Assembly: GCA_020636895.1 (NCBI GenBank)
Contig: JACJWZ010000002.1
Location: 744,001-808,000 of the forward strand
From: Thermoleophilales bacterium
Lineage (GTDB): Bacteria > Actinomycetota > Thermoleophilia > Solirubrobacterales > 70-9
Direction of reading: 5' to 3'
DNA: 64,000 bases
A model generated the notes under the pieces. It saw only the letters and a list, made by a program, of their open reading frames with translations. It did no database searches and had not been told where the DNA came from. This document shows positions 8,557 through 16,197 of the stretch, piece by piece (positions within the stretch are counted from its first letter, which is position 1; every line of letters starts with the position of its first letter). Position numbers and translations under genes: made by a program.

Positions 8557-9705
8557 CTAGTCGTCGAGCAGGGCGTCGACGACGGCCAGCGCCAGCTCCG
8601 CTCGCGGCGCCAGCGAGTCGATCAGGACGTGCTCGTGGGGATTGTGGGCGAAGCCGCCGAGGGGACCGAGGCCGTCGATCGAGAGCGGCACGTGCGGGGC
8701 GATGTTGCTCGCGTCGGACGCGCCCCCGCGAGCGGTGCCGGCCACTGGGCGGCCGATCGCCGCGGCCGCCTGCTCGAGCACGGGCGCGGCGATCTCACGC
8801 GCGTCCATCCCCGGCCAGAGGCGCATCTGCTCGACCGCGAGCCCGACCCCGTCGATGTCGTTGGGGACGGCGGCGAACACCGCTCCGAAGGCCTCCTCTC
8901 GGTCGGCGCGCATATCGACCAGCAGCTCGCCGGCGGCGGGCACCGCGTTCATCGCCTCACCTGAGTTGAGCATCACCGGCACGACCGTGAGCGAGTCGGG
9001 TCCCTCCGGGTCGTGGAGCGTTGCGAGCCGCTGCGCGACCGAAGCGAGCGCCAGCAGCGCGCTCCGACCATGGTCGGGGTTGGCGCCGGAGTGCGCGGCG
9101 ACCCCGTTCGCCTTGATCCTGATCCCGCTCGCCGCCTTCCGTTTGACGACCAGCGCCTCGGAGCCGTCGGCGAGCCGCTCGCCGCCCTCGAAGCAGAGGG
9201 AGGCGTCAAAGCCGGCGAACCTCCGGCCGTGGGCGAAGTCCGCAGTCCGGAACTCCTCGTCGACGACCAGGAGCAGCGCGACCTCCGCGAAGGAGTCGGT
9301 GCGCTCTGCGAGCTCGCGCATGACCCCGAGGGCGAGCGCGTCCCCGCCCTTCATGTCGATGGTGCCCGAGCCGCGCAAGCGGTTGCCGTCAACGGCCCCC
9401 GCCTGGTGGCGCTCATGAGAGAAGACGGTGTCGAGGTGGCCGACGAGGACGAGGCGCGCGCGGCCGGTCCCCCGCAACGTGGCGAGCAGGTCGGGCGCGT
9501 GGTCGGGGGAGGAGCAGGGGATCCGCTCGACCTCCGCCGAGGGGGGCAGCATCGGGATGGTCGCGGCGACCGCTCGCTCGGCCGCCTCCGCGTCTCCCGA
9601 CGGCGTCGAGATCGCGACGAGCTCGAGCGTCTCGCGCAAGGCGCGCTCGGAGATCGCCGCCGCGAGGCGACTTCGTCCCTGCCGAGCGTGGTCGGAGGTG
9701 TCCAT
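8557..9705 (-). CDS. M20 family metallopeptidase (ArgE/DapE/CPG2-like)
   Basis: A 382-aa zinc-dependent amidohydrolase. Metal and catalytic motifs run in order: VGHLDTVF (His and Asp), GSGTIDMKGGD (bridging Asp), VVDEEF (catalytic Glu pair), a dimerisation domain with VAAHSGANPDHG, and a terminal HNPHEH (last His ligand). It probably removes an acyl, carbamoyl or amino-acid group from a small substrate. I chose ATG 9705; the frame upstream would overlap the divergent MBL promoter. It is transcribed divergently from the MBL hydrolase across a 42-bp gap. Confidence 0.9.
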   Translation of the reverse strand: MDTSDHARQGRSRLAAAISERALRETLELVAISTPSGDAEAAERAVAATIPMLPPSAEVERIPCSSPDHAPDLLATLRGTGRARLVLVGHLDTVFSHERHQAGAVDGNRLRGSGTIDMKGGDALALGVMRELAERTDSFAEVALLLVVDEEFRTADFAHGRRFAGFDASLCFEGGERLADGSEALVVKRKAASGIRIKANGVAAHSGANPDHGRSALLALASVAQRLATLHDPEGPDSLTVVPVMLNSGEAMNAVPAAGELLVDMRADREEAFGAVFAAVPNDIDGVGLAVEQMRLWPGMDAREIAAPVLEQAAAAIGRPVAGTARGGASDASNIAPHVPLSIDGLGPLGGFAHNPHEHVLIDSLAPRAELALAVVDALLDD

Positions 9706-9714
9706 CGAGACGGG

Positions 9715-9739
9715 CAAGCTACCGGGCGCTGATAGCTTG
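9715..9739. promoter_or_regulatory. Inverted repeat forming two divergent -10 boxes
   Basis: CAAGCTA (9715-9721) and TAGCTTG (9733-9739) are perfect inverted repeats separated by 11 bp, in the 42-bp gap between two divergent genes. Each arm contains TAGCTT in the right orientation, 9-10 bases from the start codon it faces. The symmetry fits a shared operator, or paired promoters for leaderless transcripts. Confidence 0.5.
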
Positions 9740-9747
9740 GCTCCTCG

Positions 9748-10827
9748 ATGAGCGCGAGCGCAGCCGTTGGCGGGACCCGGCAGGGACAACCGACGACGCT
9801 TGGCGAGCCCGCGAGCTTCGACGGCGGCTTGACCGAGATCGGCGAGGGGGCGTGGGCGTGGCTACAGCCCAACGGCGGCCTCGGGGAGTCGAACGCGGGG
9901 CTGATCTGCGGCGAGGGCGAGGCGCTGCTCGTCGACACGCTTTGGGACGAGCGGCTCACCCGGCGCATGCTCGACGCGATGGAGCCGGTGCTCGCCTCCA
10001 ACCGGGCGCCGCTCACGCACCTCTTCAACACCCACGGTGACGGCGATCACTGGTACGGAAACGGCCTGCCCGGGGCCGGTGTCGAGATCGTCGCGACCGA
10101 GCGCGCGGCCGCGCAGATGGCCGACGAGCCACCGGCGATGCTGACCCGCCTGGCCCCGGTCGGTTCGGCCGCGGGGGCGATCGGGAAGGTGCCGCTTCTC
10201 CCGGGAGCGGCCTCCCTGCGTGGGCTCGGCATGTTCATGGGGATGCTCTCCCACTACGAGTTCGATGGCATCCAGCCACGGCTTCCGAGCCGGACCTTCA
10301 CCGGCGAGGACTCGATCGAGGTCGGCGGGCGCACCGTCGAGCTGATCGAGGTCGGCCCCGCGCACACCGTCGGTGACGCGATCGCATGGGTCCCCGACGC
10401 AAGGGTGGTCTATGCCGGCGACATCCTCTTCAACGGCATCGTCCCGATCATGTGGGCGGGGCCCGTCGACAACTGGCTGGCCGCCCTCGATCGGATCGAG
10501 GGACTGGAGCCCGCGACGGTCGTCGGTGGCCACGGGCCTCCCGGCGGCGCCGCCGAGCTGGCGACGCTTCGCGAGTACTGGACGTGGCTCGCCGGCGAGG
10601 TCGCCGATGGCGGCGACGAGGACGTCGGCAAGCTCACCGAGAGGCTGATCCGCTCCGCGGACTGGCGCGGGTCGGAGTGGGCGGATTGGGCCGGCGCCGA
10701 GCGGACGCTGGTCAACGTCGCGCGAATCCGCTCGACGAGCGCCGACGGCGGCAGCGAGATCGGCACGATCGAGCGGATGAAGCTGATCGGCGGGATGGGC
10801 GCCCTGGCGGAGCGCCTGCGCGACTAG
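9748..10827 (+). CDS. MBL-fold metallohydrolase
   Basis: A 359-aa protein with the metallo-beta-lactamase fold. The metal motif is NTHGDGDHWYGN, i.e. H-x-D-G-D-H, with Asp where many members have the second His; HxNGDH-type subgroups show similar changes. Further ligands are the His of VGPAHTVGD, the Asp of YAGDILF and the His of VGGHGPPG. There is no signal peptide. Relatives hydrolyse esters, lactones, thioesters or sulfate esters; the substrate here is not predictable. ATG 9748 has a TAGCTT box nine bases upstream and no RBS. Confidence 0.88.
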   Translation: MSASAAVGGTRQGQPTTLGEPASFDGGLTEIGEGAWAWLQPNGGLGESNAGLICGEGEALLVDTLWDERLTRRMLDAMEPVLASNRAPLTHLFNTHGDGDHWYGNGLPGAGVEIVATERAAAQMADEPPAMLTRLAPVGSAAGAIGKVPLLPGAASLRGLGMFMGMLSHYEFDGIQPRLPSRTFTGEDSIEVGGRTVELIEVGPAHTVGDAIAWVPDARVVYAGDILFNGIVPIMWAGPVDNWLAALDRIEGLEPATVVGGHGPPGGAAELATLREYWTWLAGEVADGGDEDVGKLTERLIRSADWRGSEWADWAGAERTLVNVARIRSTSADGGSEIGTIERMKLIGGMGALAERLRD

Positions 10828-10906
10828 CTGGAGCCTCCGCGCCCGGTCATCAGCCCTCGCGGAGGGACGGGGCGGTCTCGCGGAACCACGCTGCATCTTT
10901 CCGGCA

Positions 10907-10935
10907 TCCGGGGGCGGCTCCGCGGAACCCCCGGA
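10907..10935. terminator. Hairpin between convergent genes
   Basis: TCCGGGGG (10907-10914) and CCCCCGGA (10928-10935) form an 8-bp perfect stem with a 13-base loop, in the gap between the MBL gene and the convergent P450 gene. There is no U-tract, as is common at high GC; it may serve both strands. Confidence 0.55.
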
Positions 10936-10991
10936 ATGGGTAGTTCGTGACGAGAGCGCTCTTGGCGCCGCGGCGCCGGGACGATCGAGAC

Positions 10992-12335
10992 CTAGGAGAC
11001 GGCGGCCGGCTCGGGCGCGGCGGGCGCATTCACCCGCGGCGTCAGCGCGACCTCGGCTCCGAGCGAGGGGCTCACGGTGATCCCCCGGCGCGCGGCGAGC
11101 TCGACGCCCCGCGAGGTGGCTCGGACCTCCGACCGCGAGAGCAGCGCGCGGAGCACGATGTCCATCTCGAGCATCGCGAAGCTGGCGCCGATGCAGCGGC
11201 GGCGGCCGCCGCCGAATGGGATCCACGTGTACGTGCCGGGATCCTGGTCGAGGAAGCGCTCGGGACGGAACTCGTAGGGGTCGGGGTAGATCCCGTCGTC
11301 GTGCTGGACGAGGTAGGCGCTCGGGAACAGGTTGGCGCCGGGCTCGTAGACGCGACCCCCGAGCTCGAACGGCGACTCCACCTTGCGCGGCTGCGCCATG
11401 GGCAGGACTGGCCGGCGGCGGAGCGTCTCGCGCACGGTCGCCGTCACGTAGTCGCCACCGCCGGCGTCGATCTCGGCGACGAGCCTCGCCAACACCCGCG
11501 GGTTGCGGACGAGGCGCTCGAAGCACCAAGCGAGCTCGGTGGCCGTCGTCTCGTGCCCGGCCACGAGCAGTGTCAGGAGCTCGTCGCGGATCTCCTCCTT
11601 CGACATCGGCTCGCCGTCCTCATGGGTTGCGAGCAGCAGAGTCGAGAGCACGTCGTCGCCCTCGGCGGCGTCGCCGGCGGCGCGGCGCTCGGCGATCAGC
11701 CCGTAGATCTCGGCATCGGCGGCGGCGCGCGCGGCGCGGAACCGTGGCCAGGATCCTCCCGGGATCCAGTCCCGCTGGAACGGCGGCAGGAGGGACAGCG
11801 GGCTCGTCCCGAACTCCATCATCTCGGTCAGGACCGAGATGAGCCGGTCGAAGCGCTCGCCGCGCTCGAGCCCGAAGACGGCGCGCATGATCACCGCGAG
11901 CGTGAGCTTCTGCATCCGCGGATGGAGCGGCTGACCACCCTCGGGCCACGAGGAGATCTCGCGCTCGGCGACCTCGGTCACGACCTCGCTGAGCGCCTCC
12001 ATCTTCTTGCCGTGGAAGGCCGGCAGAACGAGCTTGCGCTGGGAGAGATGGCGGCTGCCGTCAAGCAGCAGGATCGAGGTCGGGCCGACGATCGGCTCGA
12101 GGATGCGCGCGCCCTCTCCCGGGTGCAGGACGTCGGGGTCGGCGGTGAACACGGCCTTCAGATCGGCGGGATCGGAGATGACGACGAACGGCGACTGGCC
12201 GAGCAGCTTCACGGTGAACGTCTTGCCGAAGCGGGCGCGCGCCCGCTCGAGGAACGCGATGGGCCGGGCCCACCAGCCGACGGACTGCATCGCCGCGGGC
12301 ATCCGCGGCCCGGGTGGAAGTCGGTGCTCGCTCAT
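10992..12335 (-). CDS. Cytochrome P450
   Basis: A 447-aa soluble haem monooxygenase. The N-terminus begins LPPGP, then the I-helix oxygen-activation motif LLVAGHETTATELAW, the K-helix ETLRRRP (ExxR), and the haem loop WIPFGGGRRRCIGASFA with the thiolate Cys at about residue 381. It resembles the CYP family E/CYP110-like type with a PPGP N-terminus but no membrane anchor. ATG 12335 (MSEHRLPPGP) is preferred over upstream ATG 12416: a GGAGGAG RBS precedes it and the operator at 12359-12378 would otherwise be coding. No ferredoxin or reductase gene is adjacent. Shared operator with the SDR suggests the two act on one induced substrate. Confidence 0.93.
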   Translation of the reverse strand: MSEHRLPPGPRMPAAMQSVGWWARPIAFLERARARFGKTFTVKLLGQSPFVVISDPADLKAVFTADPDVLHPGEGARILEPIVGPTSILLLDGSRHLSQRKLVLPAFHGKKMEALSEVVTEVAEREISSWPEGGQPLHPRMQKLTLAVIMRAVFGLERGERFDRLISVLTEMMEFGTSPLSLLPPFQRDWIPGGSWPRFRAARAAADAEIYGLIAERRAAGDAAEGDDVLSTLLLATHEDGEPMSKEEIRDELLTLLVAGHETTATELAWCFERLVRNPRVLARLVAEIDAGGGDYVTATVRETLRRRPVLPMAQPRKVESPFELGGRVYEPGANLFPSAYLVQHDDGIYPDPYEFRPERFLDQDPGTYTWIPFGGGRRRCIGASFAMLEMDIVLRALLSRSEVRATSRGVELAARRGITVSPSLGAEVALTPRVNAPAAPEPAAVS

Positions 12336-12358
12336 CTCGCTCTCTCCTCCTCCGCCTC

Positions 12359-12378
12359 GACTGGCTGAGTAGCCAGCC
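12359..12378. promoter_or_regulatory. Operator-like palindrome upstream of P450
   Basis: GACTGGCTGAGTAGCCAGCC matches the perfect palindrome at 8527-8546 in 17 of 20 positions, including both CTGGCT and AGCCAG arms. It lies 24 nt upstream of the P450 start, overlapping the expected promoter, as a repressor site would. Confidence 0.65.
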
Positions 12379-12440
12379 AACAGGATCGCAGGCCCGCGGT
12401 CTGTTGCATCGGTCACAGTTCCGCGACCGTGCGGGGCGCG

Positions 12441-12833
12441 CTAGGCGTCGTCGGAGGGATCGGCCTCGATCAGCTCGATCCGGTAGTCGTCCGGGTCGCG
12501 GACGAAGCAGAGGCGGGAGCCGCCCTCGCGCACCGTGTAGGGGGGCTTCTCGGGCTCGATCCCCATCTCGGCGAGGCGGGCCAGCGTCGCGTCGAGATCG
12601 TCGGCGGTGATCGCGATGTGCCCGTAGCCGGTGCCGATCTCGTAAGGCTCGTCGACGTCGTGGTTGTGCGTCAGCTCGAGCCGAGCGCCGTCGCCGGGAA
12701 GACCCATGAAGATGTTTGTTGCGTCATCGCCGATCGGCATCCGCCGCATGACCTCGAAGCCCAGCTTTTCGTAGAAGGCGACCGAGGCTTCGGGGTCGAG
12801 GACGCGGTAGCAGGTGTGGATCAGCTCAGCCAT
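12441..12833 (-). CDS. gloA: Lactoylglutathione lyase-like (glyoxalase I)
   Basis: A 130-aa single VOC domain of GloA size. Metal-ligand positions are visible: His in LIHTCYRV, Glu in ARLELTHNH, His in GYGHIAITADD and Glu in DYRIELIE. FYEKLGFEVMRR is the classical glyoxalase I helix. It would convert a methylglyoxal-thiol hemithioacetal to a thioester; in Actinobacteria the thiol may be mycothiol or another cofactor instead of glutathione. It is probably its own transcription unit, since about 100 nt (including the operator at 12359) separate it from the P450. Assignment to GloA over other VOC enzymes is good but not certain. Confidence 0.85.
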   Translation of the reverse strand: MAELIHTCYRVLDPEASVAFYEKLGFEVMRRMPIGDDATNIFMGLPGDGARLELTHNHDVDEPYEIGTGYGHIAITADDLDATLARLAEMGIEPEKPPYTVREGGSRLCFVRDPDDYRIELIEADPSDDA

Positions 12834-12903
12834 GGGGTTCAGGCTAGTGACCCGCCGCCGGAACCGCCAACGCGATATCCGGCGGTCGGGTGGCCGGCGG
12901 CGC

Positions 12904-13464
12904 TCAGCTCTTCTTGTCCCACTGCTTCAGGTAGGGCAGCGGGTTCATCACAGAGCCGCCCCGGTACCAGCCCGGCTTCGACCACATCTCGAAATGGAGG
13001 TGGCAGGCGGTGGCGCGGCCGGTCTGACCGACGCGGCCGATCAGGTCTCCGGCCCGGACGCGGTCGCCGCGCGAGAGCTTCGAGGGCTTCGCGAGGTGCA
13101 TGTAGACCTCGTCGCTGCCGCGAGCCTTGACCACGACGTAGTTGCCGGCAGCCGACTGGTACTTGACGAGGCGCACGCGACCGGACTCGGCAGCAACGAC
13201 CTTCTTGCCGCACTTGGCGAGCAGGTCGACGCCCTGGTGCCCACGTCCGGCGCCAAGTCCATCGCCGTAGGTGTGGCGGGCTCGAACGGGGAAGACGGCG
13301 TCCGCGGAGCCACCGGTGCCGGTTCCGGGGTTGCCGGCCGTCGTGTCGCCAGGGTCAGTGGCGACACCTCCGGTCGGGCCGCTCGCGAGCGCGGCGGCGG
13401 GGACGATGGCGCAGGCGGCGATCGTCGCGACGAGCAACTTCGGAATACGGGGGATACGCGACAT
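12904..13464 (-). CDS. Secreted M23 peptidase (lysostaphin/LytM type)
   Basis: A 186-aa exported peptidoglycan endopeptidase. A signal peptide spans residues 1-28 (basic start, hydrophobic core, ALASG). A Gly/Thr-rich linker follows to about residue 55, then the M23 domain. Zinc and catalytic residues are all present: HQGVD (His76, Asp80), YMHL (His123) and HLHFE (His155, His157), so it should be active rather than a degenerate LytM scaffold. A c-di-AMP riboswitch occupies its 5' leader, so expression should respond to c-di-AMP, as for wall-remodelling genes in Streptomyces. Confidence 0.93.
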   Translation of the reverse strand: MSRIPRIPKLLVATIAACAIVPAAALASGPTGGVATDPGDTTAGNPGTGTGGSADAVFPVRARHTYGDGLGAGRGHQGVDLLAKCGKKVVAAESGRVRLVKYQSAAGNYVVVKARGSDEVYMHLAKPSKLSRGDRVRAGDLIGRVGQTGRATACHLHFEMWSKPGWYRGGSVMNPLPYLKQWDKKS

Positions 13465-13487
13465 TCGGCTTTCGAACCTCTTTCAGA

Positions 13488-13640
13488 AGGCCTACGGGGT
13501 TAGCTGACGGGCTCGCGCTGAAAGAGTCGCGCTACGGACCGAGACGGCCCGATTCGCCCCGTGGGATCCGCTGCGTGCGGCTCCCGGCGGTTCCCCCGCT
13601 GCGACGCCTCGGTGGGCGTCGCACTCGGCGGTTTACGGCG
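13488..13640 (-). ncRNA. c-di-AMP (ydaO-yuaA type) riboswitch
   Basis: The leader of the M23 peptidase gene, read on the minus strand, contains the conserved blocks of the actinobacterial ydaO motif in order: AACCGCCGAG near 13624-13634, a GC-rich paired arm, GGGGCGAATCG at 13550-13560, and a 3' block ending CCCGTCAGCTAACCCCGTAG at about 13492-13511. The last block is nearly identical to the 3' core of the element before Streptomyces rpfA. The class binds c-di-AMP and in Actinobacteria controls wall hydrolase genes, matching the downstream M23 gene. Outer boundaries are approximate. Confidence 0.85.
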
Positions 13641-13686
13641 TTCTGTGAGCGGACCTTAACAGAGGTCCGGTCGACGGGCGGGGACC

Positions 13687-14958
13687 TTACAGACCGGCGG
13701 GGTGACGCACCGACCAGGACTGGCCGGTCTCCCAGCCCGATGAGCTGGCGCTCCAGCTCGGGCCCGAACCGCCCGTGTCGGAGGTGTCCCAGCGCAGGCC
13801 GGCAACCCACATGAACGCGTGTCCGGAGTTCGCGTAGACGGTGATCCAGTTGCCCTCGCCGGCCTCGCCCCAGTAGCCGAAGCCGGTCGAATCGAGCGGG
13901 GAGGAGAGCAGGCCGCCGCCGTGCAGCGCGTAGGAGACGGCGCCGGAACAGTCGTAGCCGGAGGACTCGAAGGACCCATGGCCGCCGCCCCAGACGTAGG
14001 GAGCGTCCTTGATCTTGTTGGCGGCCGCGATCACCGCGACGACGGCGGCGGGAGCGTCAGCGGGCGGCGTCGCGCTGCCGTCGGAGTTGATCGTGGCGGT
14101 GCTGCCGTTGGAGGGCGCCGGTGCCGAGGGGGCCGGTGCGGCGACGTCGGGGGCCGTCCCGGTATCGATGGCGGGCGGTGCGACGGCCTGGCGGCGCTGG
14201 GCGCGCGCGATACCCGCTTGGAGGTCGTCCTCACGGCCGTTCAGCGAGGCGAGGGTCTGCGCCCGCTCCTGCTTGGCGGCCGCGAGCTGGGCCTCCTGGG
14301 CCTCCAGCCCGGAGCGGATGTCGGCGAGCTCGTCGTGGCGCGCCTGGATGTCGTCGCGCTGCTCCTGGATCTTGGTCTCGCTGTCGGCGAGCTGCTCGAC
14401 CGTATTCGCGGCCTCGGTGCGCAGGTCCTTCACCTTCTGGACGGTGTCGGCCTGGTACTGCTGAAGGCGGTCGAGGTAAGCGGCGTCGACCTCGTCGTCC
14501 TCCCACTGCGTCGATTCGAGCAGCAGGCGAATGGCGTCGGGATCGTCGGACTTGTAGACGCCGACGAGGATGTCCTCGAGCTGGCCGATCGCGCGGTGAA
14601 GCTGGTCGCGGACCTCCTTCAGGTGCTCACGTCCCGCCTCGAGGTCGTCGCGCGCCTGGGCGAGCTGCTTCTGCGCGTCGGCGAGCTCGCTCGCCGCGGC
14701 CTCCTCGCGCTGGCGCGCCTCGGAGACCTGCCCGATCAGGGAGTTGATCTGCTGGTTGGCGTCGGCGATCTGGGCGGCGACGTCGTCCTGCTTGTCGCGG
14801 ACGTTGGCGAGGTCGTCCTGCTTGTCGGCGATCGAGGCGTCCGCGCGGCTGCCTTCGATGAGCAGCACCAGGGCGCAGGTCGCGATCAGAAGCGCGCCGA
14901 GGGCGGCGAGCCGGACGAGAGGAGACGTTGCCCGCTTGTCGAGGAGATCGAGTTGCAT
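13687..14958 (-). CDS. NlpC/P60 peptidoglycan hydrolase with coiled-coil N-terminus
   Basis: A 423-aa exported wall hydrolase of RipA/PcsB-like layout. A membrane/signal segment spans about residues 15-40. A long heptad-rich coiled coil follows (about 45-265, rich in Q/D/E/A), then a Pro/Ala/Ser linker, then the NlpC/P60 domain (about 310-423). The nucleophile is in SGYDCSGAVSY and the His in NSGHAFMWV. The coiled coil typically autoinhibits or docks to FtsEX-type complexes. It lies immediately upstream of the c-di-AMP riboswitch region of the M23 gene; whether both share a transcript is unclear. No riboswitch is visible before this gene. Confidence 0.93.
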   Translation of the reverse strand: MQLDLLDKRATSPLVRLAALGALLIATCALVLLIEGSRADASIADKQDDLANVRDKQDDVAAQIADANQQINSLIGQVSEARQREEAAASELADAQKQLAQARDDLEAGREHLKEVRDQLHRAIGQLEDILVGVYKSDDPDAIRLLLESTQWEDDEVDAAYLDRLQQYQADTVQKVKDLRTEAANTVEQLADSETKIQEQRDDIQARHDELADIRSGLEAQEAQLAAAKQERAQTLASLNGREDDLQAGIARAQRRQAVAPPAIDTGTAPDVAAPAPSAPAPSNGSTATINSDGSATPPADAPAAVVAVIAAANKIKDAPYVWGGGHGSFESSGYDCSGAVSYALHGGGLLSSPLDSTGFGYWGEAGEGNWITVYANSGHAFMWVAGLRWDTSDTGGSGPSWSASSSGWETGQSWSVRHPAGL

Positions 14959-15225
14959 GAAGGTAGCCGAGGGGCTGGGACCCGCAGGGCGAGGCCGCAG
15001 GCTAGCGGTCGATCGTTGATTGCAAGCAGATGCTCACATTTCTGCAACGGATCTTGCGGCGGGAGGAGTAATCCTCCATGCCCAACAAACCCCTGGATCT
15101 GCACGGTTTCTGGCGTGCTGCGAGCGGTGTTGCAGCGGTCGCGCCCGGAGTGAGCTTCCTGTGAGGACGCTAACCGTTCTCGGGCGTCCCCCACCACCGA
15201 GCGCCACTGAGCACCCCAGCAGGGA

Positions 15226-16197
15226 TCAGCGAGTGGCGTTCGGCGCCGGAGGGCGGATCACGCCGAGCAGGTGCTCGGTGGGCGGGGACGGCTCACCATC
15301 CTTCGCTCGCCCCCGGGCGTCTCGCAGGGCGAAGCCGATCTCGCCGCCCTCGCGCTCGTCGAGGGCGAGACCGACCTTCGCGGGGAGGAACAGCGGTTTG
15401 CCGAAGGAGGCGTCGGTGCGGACCGCGTCGGGCGTGCGCGACTCGAGCTGGGCGAGGCAGCGCGCCTGGCTCCACATGCCATGCGCGATCGCGCGCGGGA
15501 AGCCGAAGGCCTTGGCGCTGAGCGCGTGCATGTGGATCGGGTTGCGATCCCCGGAGACGCCCGCGTAACGACGGCCGAGGTCGTCGCCGAGCTTCCACTG
15601 CGTCGTCAACTGCGCGCCGTCGGGGACCGGGTCGGGTCGCGGGTTGCGCTCGGCTTCCGGATTGGAGCCGCCGCGGCGAAGGATCGTCCCGCGCTCCTCC
15701 CAGACGAGCTCGTCGCCGACGCTCGCTTCGGCGACGAGCGTGAACGCCTTCCCCTTCGGGTGCGGGCGCAGGTCCTCGGCGCGGACCGCGAGGTCGAGCC
15801 TCTCCCCCGCCCCGATCGCGCGGTGGCGGATGATCGAGTTGTCGAGGTGGACGAGGCCCAGCAGCGGGAAGGGGAACTCGCCGCTCGCCATCAGCTTCAT
15901 CTGCAGCGGGAAGGCGAGGATGTGCGGGTAGGTCGCCGGCAGCGTCTCGCGCAGCGTGAAACCGCAGACCTCGTTGTATTCGGCGAGCCGCTCGCGGTCG
16001 ACCTCGACGCCTTCGAGCCGGAGCTCGACGTCGGGAAGCGTGGAGCCGCGACCGCCCACGAACGGCAAGAGGCTCGCGCCGGGGATGGCGCCGAGCCCCG
16101 CCCTGCCGTAGAGGCCCAGCGAACCCGGCGGGCCGTCGAGACGCTCGGTCCGGGCGGGCTGCATCGACGCCCCAGATCCCTCCGCCGCCTCAGGCAC
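15226..16197 (-). CDS. MaoC-like (R)-hydroxyacyl dehydratase, HtdX-like
   Basis: A 323-aa hot-dog-fold dehydratase. The C-terminal half has the hydratase-2 signature YAGVSGDRNPIHMHALSAKA with catalytic Asp and His, then FPRAIAHGMWSQ. The N-terminal half is a degenerate hot-dog repeat (double hot-dog, as in HtdX and yeast-type hydratases). It should dehydrate 3-hydroxyacyl-ACP/CoA to the enoyl form. GTG 16197 overlaps the stop of the FabG4-like gene by 8 nt. Gene order (fadE-fadA-fabG4-htdX) is the same as at the Mycobacterium tuberculosis Rv0241c-Rv0244c locus. Last gene of the operon. Confidence 0.87.
   Translation of the reverse strand: MPEAAEGSGASMQPARTERLDGPPGSLGLYGRAGLGAIPGASLLPFVGGRGSTLPDVELRLEGVEVDRERLAEYNEVCGFTLRETLPATYPHILAFPLQMKLMASGEFPFPLLGLVHLDNSIIRHRAIGAGERLDLAVRAEDLRPHPKGKAFTLVAEASVGDELVWEERGTILRRGGSNPEAERNPRPDPVPDGAQLTTQWKLGDDLGRRYAGVSGDRNPIHMHALSAKAFGFPRAIAHGMWSQARCLAQLESRTPDAVRTDASFGKPLFLPAKVGLALDEREGGEIGFALRDARGRAKDGEPSPPTEHLLGVIRPPAPNATR

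Noticed and set aside
13465..13480. A tRNA T-loop-like GGTTCGAAAGCC sequence
   Set aside because: No acceptor stem, anticodon arm or CCA context; it lies inside the leader between the riboswitch and the M23 start.
14959..15225. A second riboswitch before the NlpC/P60 gene
   Set aside because: The 267-nt leader lacks the conserved ydaO blocks; only a small GGAGGA/TCCTCC inverted repeat (15062-15077) is visible.
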